Shown piece by piece: positions 7,509 to 12,492 of a DNA stretch of 25,408 nt. Source of the stretch: GCA-2708415 sp964351905 (GTDB lineage Bacteria; Pseudomonadota; Alphaproteobacteria; Micavibrionales; Micavibrionaceae); the NCBI GenBank assembly GCA_964351905.1, contig CAYGPG010000026.1, positions 1 through 25,408 on the forward strand, in the 5' to 3' direction. The notes under the pieces were generated by a model that was not told the origin of the DNA, ran no database searches, and saw only the letters and a program-made list of their open reading frames with translations. The position numbers and the translations under genes were made by a program. How positions within the stretch are numbered: the stretch's first letter is position 1; every line of letters begins with the position of its first letter.

Positions 7509-8021
7509 ATGCCCTTAGATGAAGTAAAAACCAATGATACTAGTCCGCCTCCTTTAGCAAAAACTTTTGCTTCCCCTGGCAAAAGATATGTCGCCGTTTA
7601 TCTTGCCGCACCCAGTTGGGGTGATCCCTCACCATATAAAGCATATAGTAAAAACCCTTATGATCCAGGCGCGATGAGATTTATAAAAGAAGAAGATTTA
7701 GGAGCGATTGCAAGATTTGATCCACAAAAAACAGAACTTCCTATAGATTGCTTGGCCATCATGATTTTTGAAGAAGGCGGCTTTATGAAAGGCTTATACA
7801 TGTATGGTGAAATTCTTTCTCATCAACAAGGTAGAAATATTGAATATGTTAAAGCCAGTAAAAACGGTATAGAAATATACCAAACAAAACATCATTATGT
7901 TAGAAGAAATGATGCAATATCAAAACTTCATGAACAAACTAATATGGTTATTGATCCTGAAACAAGATCAATTATATGGAAAATCTTGCCAAACCAAAAC
8001 ATCCCAAGAAATGATTATTAA
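7509..8021 (+). CDS. Unrecognised 170-aa protein inserted between ruvC and ruvA
   Basis: I do not recognise the family. The protein is soluble-looking, with no signal peptide or membrane helix. A Pro-rich, polar N-terminus (1-25) is followed by a mixed alpha/beta-looking region: RYVAVYLAAPSWGDPSPYKAY (26-46), an LPIDCLAIMIFEEGG strand near 77-91, GLYMYGEILSHQQGRNIEYVK, then a basic HHYVRRND and a C-terminal IDPETRSIIWKIL. Its codons are more A/T-rich than the ruv genes around it. It runs opposite to ruvC and ruvA, has its own strong promoter, and ends 5 nt before the ruvC stop, so it interrupts what is normally one ruvCAB operon. The strong promoter, clean frame and tight fit argue that it is a real gene; a recent arrival is an inference. 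Confidence 0.72.
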   Translation: MPLDEVKTNDTSPPPLAKTFASPGKRYVAVYLAAPSWGDPSPYKAYSKNPYDPGAMRFIKEEDLGAIARFDPQKTELPIDCLAIMIFEEGGFMKGLYMYGEILSHQQGRNIEYVKASKNGIEIYQTKHHYVRRNDAISKLHEQTNMVIDPETRSIIWKILPNQNIPRNDY

Positions 8022-8026
8022 TCGCC

Positions 8027-8536
8027 TTAACGCGCCGCGCCTATCATGATACCGCCCATTAAATTTTTTGATGCCGCATGGTGCGCGTGACATATTGCCA
8101 CGGCCAACGCATCTGCCTCATCTTCGCTGATTTCACCACTGGCTGGCAAGAGGGTGCGGATCATCATCCCCACTTGATCCTTGCCTGCTTTGCCCGCGCC
8201 AACAACAGATTTTTTGACTAAATTGGCGGGATATTCGCCAACAATTAGGCCTTGGCGTGCTGGCACAACCATCGCCACGCCCCGCGCCGCGCCTAGTTTA
8301 AGCGAGCTTGCGGCGTTCGTGTTCATGAAAGTTTCTTCAATCGCCGCTTGATCGGGTTTAAAGCGCATCAAAATTTCATTTATCCCATCATCAATTTGGG
8401 TTAAGCGTTCAGGCAGCGTGAGCGTTTTCGTAGTTTTAACAACGCCAGAGGCCACAAACCGAAGGCTATGCCCTTCTGATTCAATAATGCCCCATCCCAT
8501 TTTTTGTAAACCTGGATCAATTCCCAGTATACGCAT
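8027..8536 (-). CDS. ruvC: Crossover junction endodeoxyribonuclease RuvC
   Basis: 169 aa. RNase H-fold resolvase that nicks Holliday junctions symmetrically. The four acidic catalytic residues are in place: D7 (GIDPGL), E67 (AAIEETF), D139 and D142 (SEDEADAL). The helix NTNAASSLKLGAARG (72-86) matches the family. An AAGG Shine-Dalgarno-like sequence precedes the ATG. Usually cotranscribed with ruvA and ruvB; here the opposite-strand gene at 7509-8021 separates it, so transcripts from ruvC into ruvA would run antisense through that gene. Confidence 0.95.
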   Translation of the reverse strand: MRILGIDPGLQKMGWGIIESEGHSLRFVASGVVKTTKTLTLPERLTQIDDGINEILMRFKPDQAAIEETFMNTNAASSLKLGAARGVAMVVPARQGLIVGEYPANLVKKSVVGAGKAGKDQVGMMIRTLLPASGEISEDEADALAVAICHAHHAASKNLMGGIMIGAAR

Positions 8537-8549
8537 TTCATACCCTTAG

Positions 8550-8615
8550 TGTCATTTCGAACGAATGTGAGAAATCTCATAAGATTCCTCGTCGCCTTGC
8601 TCTGTCAGAATGACA
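8550..8615. repeat. GTCAT...ATGAC palindromic element upstream of ruvC
   Basis: Ends are TGTCATT (8550-8556) and AATGACA (8609-8615). The first 29 nt (8551-8579) match 11139-11167 with two differences, showing that it is a dispersed repeat. Inside is an AGAAATCTCAT block followed by AAGATTCCTC. Confidence 0.75.
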
Positions 8616-8684
8616 ACAAAGAATCTTAATCTACTATAGTACAAAAAGTGAACATTGAATAGCATTATTCAATTTAAAAATCAC

Positions 8685-8704
8685 ATTCCTGCGCAAGCAG
8701 GAAT
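8685..8704. repeat. Short perfect hairpin repeat
   Basis: ATTCCTGC (8685-8692), loop GCAA, GCAGGAAT (8697-8704). It is the same design as 8724-8743 and 11549-11568. On the minus strand it is followed by GTGATTTTT, so it could add to termination after yebC. Confidence 0.65.
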
Positions 8705-8717
8705 CAATAATTTAGCT

Positions 8718-8743
8718 AAAAAGATCCCTGCCTCTGCAGGGAT
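8718..8743 (-). terminator. Rho-independent terminator of yebC
   Basis: Minus strand: ATCCCTGC, loop AGAG, GCAGGGAT, then CTTTTT. It lies 13 nt past the yebC stop. The stem is also a member of the dispersed hairpin family. Confidence 0.75.
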
Positions 8744-8755
8744 TTGATAGGTAGG

Positions 8756-9511
8756 TTATTCCTCACCCATCAATTTTTCCATGATGTCGTCGGATACATC
8801 CATGTTGGTGGTCACTATTTGGACGTCGTCATCATCTTCTAAGGCTTCAACCAACTTCATAACACTTTGAGCTTTTTCCTCATCGAGTTCGCACATAATG
8901 TTAGGCTGCCAAATCAAATCTGCTTTTTCTGATTCACCAAATTTTTCTTCCATGGCGTCACGCACCATGGCTAAATCTTCCATCGCGGTTGTTATGTAAT
9001 GATAATCATCATCGCTTTCACAATTTTCTGCCCCCGCTTCCACGGCGGCTTCAAACATAGAATCTGCGCTGGACTTATTGGCGGGATATAAAATTTGCCC
9101 TACCCGATAAAACATAAACCCAACAGTTCCTGTTTCGCCAAGCGTACCATTAAATTTAGTGAAAGCCGTGCGCACTTCGGCAAAAGTACGGTTGCGGTTG
9201 TCGGTCAAGGCATCAACAATAATCGCCGTGCCGCCTGCGCCATAGCCCTCGTAACGGACTTCTTCATAATCCGCCGTATCGGTGTTGCCTGCGCCCGTAT
9301 CAATCGCTTTTTTAATACGATCATTCGGCATATTGACGGCTTTCGCTTTGGAAATCGCCAAGCGAAGGCGTGGGTTCATGTCCGGATCACCACCGCCCAA
9401 TTTTGCCGCCACAATTATTTCGCGCCCTACTTTCGTAAACGCCTTAGCCCGCAATTTATCTTGCTTACCCTTGCGATGTTGAATATTCGCCCATTTAGAA
9501 TGACCAGCCAT
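8756..9511 (-). CDS. yebC: YebC/PmpR-family protein (translation or transcription factor)
   Basis: 251 aa, the typical length. The N-terminal signature MAGHSKWANIQHRKGKQD (1-18) and the following KVGREIIVAAKLGG are diagnostic, and YEGYGAGGTAIIVDALTDN (about 88-106) marks the central domain. The family was annotated as DNA-binding regulators; recent work on YebC members also assigns a role in translating proline stretches, which would suit a cell whose TolA is rich in PP motifs (inference). An AAGGG lies upstream of the ATG. In many bacteria it sits beside ruvCAB, as here. Confidence 0.94.
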   Translation of the reverse strand: MAGHSKWANIQHRKGKQDKLRAKAFTKVGREIIVAAKLGGGDPDMNPRLRLAISKAKAVNMPNDRIKKAIDTGAGNTDTADYEEVRYEGYGAGGTAIIVDALTDNRNRTFAEVRTAFTKFNGTLGETGTVGFMFYRVGQILYPANKSSADSMFEAAVEAGAENCESDDDYHYITTAMEDLAMVRDAMEEKFGESEKADLIWQPNIMCELDEEKAQSVMKLVEALEDDDDVQIVTTNMDVSDDIMEKLMGEE

Positions 9512-9549
9512 GATTTTTAACCCTTAAATTATAATATTTTTATATTTAT

Positions 9550-9648
9550 TAACACGAAGCAGAAAAGTTAAAAACAAGATCACGAAGTTTTATTGAAATT
9601 TTATAATTTCTTCGTGCCCTTCTTCAAACTTCTTTTTTCTTCGTGTTA
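9550..9648. repeat. AT-rich nested inverted repeat between the phosphoesterase gene and yebC
   Basis: Outer arms TAACACGAAG (9550-9559) and CTTCGTGTTA (9639-9648); inner arms CACGAAG (9581-9587) and CTTCGTG (9610-9616). The CGAAG/CTTCG core recurs in the inverted repeat at 14456-14523. It fills most of the 143-nt gap. Confidence 0.65.
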
Positions 9649-9654
9649 CATCTT

Positions 9655-10473
9655 TTAGAAGTTGGGAATATCCTCACTTAAACGCCCACCTATCCTAATC
9701 GGTGCGATATTTTTTGCCAAGCCTGTTGTGTTGCTTGTTTCTATTAATGTTCCACATACGGTTGCCTCACCATCGGCAGGAATCATACGATCCAAAGGCA
9801 CTTTTTGAAGGAATTTTTTGAGCGGAGCATCTGACTGCATGCCAATTATACTATCATAATCGCCGCACATCCCTGCATCACATTGAAAGGCCGTGCCTTT
9901 GTTAAAAATCTGAGCGTCCGCCGTTGGCACGTGGGTGTGCGTGCCAATCACCGCAGAAACGCGCCCATCCAGATAATGCGCCATTGCCATTTTCTCGGAC
10001 GTTGCTTCGGTATGAAAATCAACGAAGATTGAACGTCCATGTGTAAGGGGTAAGTTTTTCAGTGCCTCATCCGCCGCACGAAACGGATTATCAAACAGGC
10101 TTTTTATCATGAAAATTGTACCACACATATGAAGGACGACAATTTCGTGACCACTATTAAGCGTTTTCTTCCAAATGCCCGTCCCAGGCGTTTCAGAAGG
10201 TAAATTTATCGGGCGTAAAATATTTCTATCTTTATCAATAACAGAAATCATTTCACGTTGATCCCAAATATGGTCGCCGCCTGTTAGGCAATCTGCGCCC
10301 GCATCATACATTTCCTGCGCTGTATCTTTTGTTACACCACGCCCATTGGCGGCATTATCAACATTGACGATTGTGACGTCGGCTTTAAGCTTTTCTTTTA
10401 AAGACGGTAAATGCTTTGCCACCGCATCGCGGCCACTACGCCCCATCACATCGCCTAGAAACAATATACGCAT
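9655..10473 (-). CDS. YmdB-family metallophosphoesterase (TIGR00282)
   Basis: 272 aa, full length. Dinuclear-metal phosphoesterase; the Bacillus homologue YmdB hydrolyses 2',3'-cyclic AMP. Visible motifs: FLGDVMGRSGR (5-15, with metal ligand D8), N37-V-D39-N40, GGDHIWDQ (65-72), VDFHTEATSEKMAMAHY (near 151-167), and GTHTHVPTADAQ (near 177-188), then DAGMCGDYDSIIGM. Two ligand positions differ from the usual family pattern as I know it: E39 is Asp and N67 (of GNHxWD) is Asp. Both keep oxygen ligands, so activity may remain with altered metal preference. It is the only gene between two palindromic elements. Confidence 0.88.
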   Translation of the reverse strand: MRILFLGDVMGRSGRDAVAKHLPSLKEKLKADVTIVNVDNAANGRGVTKDTAQEMYDAGADCLTGGDHIWDQREMISVIDKDRNILRPINLPSETPGTGIWKKTLNSGHEIVVLHMCGTIFMIKSLFDNPFRAADEALKNLPLTHGRSIFVDFHTEATSEKMAMAHYLDGRVSAVIGTHTHVPTADAQIFNKGTAFQCDAGMCGDYDSIIGMQSDAPLKKFLQKVPLDRMIPADGEATVCGTLIETSNTTGLAKNIAPIRIGGRLSEDIPNF

Positions 10474-10488
10474 TTAATGTCTTTCTAT

Positions 10489-10555
10489 CGTCATTACACG
10501 ACTTGTTCGTGTAATCTATACCTCTTAGATTGCATGAATAAATCATGCAATGACG
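10489..10555. repeat. Cloverleaf-like GTCAT...ATGAC element between 5-FCL and the phosphoesterase gene
   Basis: Outer arms CGTCATT (10489-10495) and AATGACG (10549-10555). Two internal hairpins: ATTACACGA/TCGTGTAAT (10493-10501 and 10507-10515) and TTGCATGA/TCATGCAA (10530-10537 and 10543-10550). The flanks match the other GTCAT elements while the interior differs. Confidence 0.7.
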
Positions 10556-10564
10556 TTTCTTTGG

Positions 10565-11143
10565 TTATCTATCCTTAAAATCTATAATACCCTTGGGTGT
10601 TAGCATATAATCGAGCGGAATGTCATGCTCTTCACGTGGTAATTTAAAAAGAACCGCCTGCTCCGAAAAACCCGCCCCTATATAAGTAATATCTTTTTGC
10701 GTGCATAAATGCTCTAGAGTGGCGTCATAATGACCCCCACCATAACCCAAACGATATCCTTTTTGATCAAATGCCAATAACGGTGCGATAACGATATCAG
10801 GAATTAATTCTTCGCCGTCTTCAGGCTCTAAAATATCAAACGCGCCCTGCACCATTTTGGTGTCATGGCTCCATTTTTTAAAACTAAGGATACGACTGTC
10901 TTTTTGAAGGCACGGCAACGCGCAGGTGAAGCCTTTATTCACCAGCTCATCCAGCAAAAAACGAACATCAAATTCTTTTTTAATAGGCCAATAAGCAGAA
11001 ATGATTTGATCTTTAGAGAGTTTAAATTCATCCAAAAAAATATCGATAATGGTCTCAAAATCGGTCTCATCGACATCCATACGGTCCCGATGCGCCTTGG
11101 CGTGTTCCCGATAATTTTGTTTTTCTATAGCTTTATTTGTCAT
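10565..11143 (-). CDS. 5-formyltetrahydrofolate cyclo-ligase
   Basis: 192 aa. It converts 5-formyl-THF to 5,10-methenyl-THF using ATP. The family signature AFDQKGYRLGYGGGHYD lies at 124-140, with the basic N-terminal KQNYR (8-12) and PLLAFD just before the glycine loop. Position downstream of the 6S RNA matches the ygfA/fau location in E. coli and many proteobacteria. The start codon is odd: ATGAC at 11143-11139 is the edge of a dispersed GTCAT repeat, and no clear Shine-Dalgarno precedes it. The next Met (residue 22) would remove the conserved basic segment, so the first is preferred. Confidence 0.92.
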   Translation of the reverse strand: MTNKAIEKQNYREHAKAHRDRMDVDETDFETIIDIFLDEFKLSKDQIISAYWPIKKEFDVRFLLDELVNKGFTCALPCLQKDSRILSFKKWSHDTKMVQGAFDILEPEDGEELIPDIVIAPLLAFDQKGYRLGYGGGHYDATLEHLCTQKDITYIGAGFSEQAVLFKLPREEHDIPLDYMLTPKGIIDFKDR

Positions 11144-11167
11144 CTCGAACGAATGTGAGAGATCTCA
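11139..11167. repeat. Second copy of the GTCATNTCGAACG element, overlapping the 5-FCL start
   Basis: 27 of 29 positions match 8551-8579. Only this half is preserved; after GATCTCA the two sequences diverge. The GTCAT at 11139-11143 is the complement of the ATGAC start of the downstream gene. Confidence 0.8.
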
Positions 11168-11201
11168 CGCTATTAATCAAGGAGATTTCTTATTTGTGAG
11201 G

Positions 11202-11272
11202 CTCAGGCTTGCAAGCACGCTACGCCTGCATCTGGTAAACTTATGAGGCCGTAGCGGGTTTACCCGCCTGAG
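11202..11272. repeat. Palindromic element 3' of the 6S RNA candidate
   Basis: Outer arms CTCAGGC (11202-11208) and GCCTGAG (11266-11272); GGTAAAC (11234-11240) pairs with GTTTACC (11258-11264), and GCGGG/CCCGC (11254-11258 and 11263-11267) gives an alternative small hairpin. Its first 28 nt resemble 25184-25210. Confidence 0.65.
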
Positions 11273-11302
11273 GCATATAAAATTACCAAGCAATTTTATA
11301 TA

Positions 11303-11476
11303 AAAAGTCGCCGCGGAAGCCGTGCCGTAGTTCATATTCATCATGAAACCCTAATAATAAGGTGGGCACCGTGTGAAACACCGAAGCGGCAAAACACTAA
11401 GAGTATTTCAGGGACAGTTCCCTGATGAAAAACATCGGTCTCAAGAATATTGAAGGGCACCTGCCCCGCAGCTGAC
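11303..11476 (-). ncRNA. ssrS: 6S RNA candidate
   Basis: Located between zapA and 5-FCL on the same strand, the conserved site of ssrS in proteobacteria. The 5' GTCAGCTGCGG (11475-11465) pairs with the 3' CCGCGGCGAC (11316-11307) over 10 bp with one bulged A, GTGCC then pairs with GGCAC, and the middle has the CAGGGA-ACTG-TCCCTG hairpin. This gives the closing stem, central bulge and apical stem of a sigma-70 promoter mimic of about 174 nt. A TATATA at 11487-11482 predicts transcription starting near 11476, and a CTTTTT follows the closing stem. 6S RNA binds RNA polymerase holoenzyme in stationary phase. End points are approximate. Confidence 0.78.
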
Positions 11477-11506
11477 ATTCTTATATACCAAGTATATTAG
11501 AATGTC
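11474..11506. repeat. Inverted repeat spanning the predicted 6S RNA promoter
   Basis: GACATTCTTATATAC (11474-11488), spacer CAA, GTATATTAGAATGTC (11492-11506): 14 of 15 positions pair. It contains the predicted -10 and the first bases of the RNA. Confidence 0.75.
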
Positions 11507-11527
11507 ATCCCGTACTTGATACGGGAT
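11507..11527. repeat. ATCCCGTA hairpin repeat
   Basis: ATCCCGTA (11507-11514), loop CTTGA, TACGGGAT (11520-11527), preceded by GTC to give the common GTCATCCCG edge also seen at 20650. Confidence 0.65.
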
Positions 11528-11541
11528 CTTTCACAAGTATC

Positions 11542-11568
11542 AAAAAAGATCCCTGCCTGCGCAGGGAT
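11542..11568 (-). terminator. Rho-independent terminator of the zapA operon
   Basis: Minus strand: ATCCCTGC, loop GCAG, GCAGGGAT, then CTTTTTT. It lies upstream of the 6S RNA promoter and would insulate the RNA gene from zapA transcription. The stem has the same sequence as 8724-8743. Confidence 0.72.
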
Positions 11569-11581
11569 GTGGGTTGAAAAG

Positions 11582-11671
11582 TGTCATTGCCTGAATTTTG
11601 TAAAAAATTCTAGGGCAATCTAAATATTTAGATTCCCTTAGAATCTAACAAATCAAATTCAGGGAATGACA
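11582..11671. repeat. 90-bp inverted repeat just downstream of zapA
   Basis: TGTCATTGCCTGAATTT (11582-11598) pairs with AAATTCAGGGAATGACA (11655-11671) at 16 of 17 positions. A second internal palindrome, CTAAATATTTAG (11620-11631), lies in the middle. It has the same TGTCATT/AATGACA ends as the element at 8550-8615, which makes it MITE-like in form. Confidence 0.75.
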
Positions 11672-11680
11672 GTATCACCA

Positions 11681-12019
11681 TTAAATCTTCGCTAAATTAC
11701 CTGCAATGGCGTCGATGCGGTTGGCCATTTGGTCTATGGCGGTGATGATTTGGCCTTCATCGGCCTCAGTGATTTGAAGGCCACCTAGAGCGGCAGTGTT
11801 GCCATTGGCAGAGTTGTCGCGCATATCAAACAATTCGTCCGCCATCACGATAGAAGTAAGAACGAGCAAATGACTGTCATTTGTACCCGCACCTGCCGCC
11901 GCAATTTCTTTCAAGCGCCCATCAACAAAGTTAGCAAGATCAAGAACACGTTGCTCTTGCCCGTCATCACAGGCAATGCCATATTGCTTGCCATTAATGT
12001 TGATATTGACTTCGGCCAT
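11681..12019 (-). CDS. zapA: Cell division protein ZapA
   Basis: 112 aa. ZapA binds FtsZ and bundles protofilaments at mid-cell. The N-terminal beta domain reads VNININGKQYGIACDDGQE (4-22), followed by the VLDLANFVDGRL helix (25-36) and the LLVLTSIVMADELFDMR segment (51-67), all typical. The long C-terminal helix (about 84-110) is the dimerisation coil. The GAAGGA Shine-Dalgarno overlaps the stop region of the upstream small gene, so the pair is probably coupled. Confidence 0.9.
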   Translation of the reverse strand: MAEVNININGKQYGIACDDGQEQRVLDLANFVDGRLKEIAAAGAGTNDSHLLVLTSIVMADELFDMRDNSANGNTAALGGLQITEADEGQIITAIDQMANRIDAIAGNLAKI

Positions 12020-12023
12020 GGGC

Positions 12024-12254
12024 TTATCCTTCTCTTAATAACTTCTCTACTTTGGCAATCGCACCATCTAAACGGCTAGCGATTGCTTTAGCATCTATAT
12101 CACTTTGTGATTTTTGCGGGACGGAGAATAAATCAGAACTTGCAGACTGTTTTGATTTTGCCTTCACATTGTCCTGCACTTCGCTCGCAGACATTTCTAA
12201 TTTTTGAAGCACATTATTCAGATTACTCAAAGATTGTTTAATCGCAGTTGTCAC
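12024..12254 (-). CDS. Small coiled-coil protein upstream of zapA (DUF4164-like)
   Basis: 76 aa, beginning with GTG at 12254-12252, preceded by AAAGGA. Heptad-like residues at 5-30 (IKQSLSNLNNVLQKLEMSA) and 57-75 (AIASRLDGAIAKVEKLLREG) suggest two helices around a Ser/Gln/Lys-rich linker. Alphaproteobacteria commonly encode a short coiled-coil protein directly before zapA; by context it may help in division, but no function is shown. It is 4 nt from zapA. Confidence 0.75.
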   Translation of the reverse strand: MTTAIKQSLSNLNNVLQKLEMSASEVQDNVKAKSKQSASSDLFSVPQKSQSDIDAKAIASRLDGAIAKVEKLLREG

Positions 12255-12406
12255 TGGTTATTCCTTTAATAAATTTTGACTTATCTTACTCTATGGCTCC
12301 AAATTACACTTCGTCAAGCACCCGCCCAAAGTTTTACCCAATTATCTTTATTCTTTTTATTCCAAGCAGTTGACCTGCGCCCCTTCAAGTTGCATTGTAA
12401 GGCTTA

Positions 12407-12456
12407 TTAAAAAGGCCGTCATGCGTGCAAGTTAAAAAGGCCGTCATGCGTGCAAG
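12407..12456 (+). repeat. Perfect 25-bp tandem duplication upstream of tkt
   Basis: The unit starting TTAAAAAGGCCGTCATGCGT occurs at 12407-12431 and again at 12432-12456 without change. The second copy runs into CGTGCAAGCACG (12449-12460), a small hairpin, 33 nt before the tkt ATG. A TTGACC at 12370-12375 is a possible -35 for tkt, so the duplication would lie in the 5' leader. Confidence 0.85.
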
Positions 12457-12492
12457 CACGAGGACGCAAGCACAAAAAGGAAAATGTAATAT

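Noticed and set aside
12407..12456. The 25-bp repeats as a CRISPR remnant
   Set aside because: The two units are directly adjacent with no spacer between them, and there are no cas genes.
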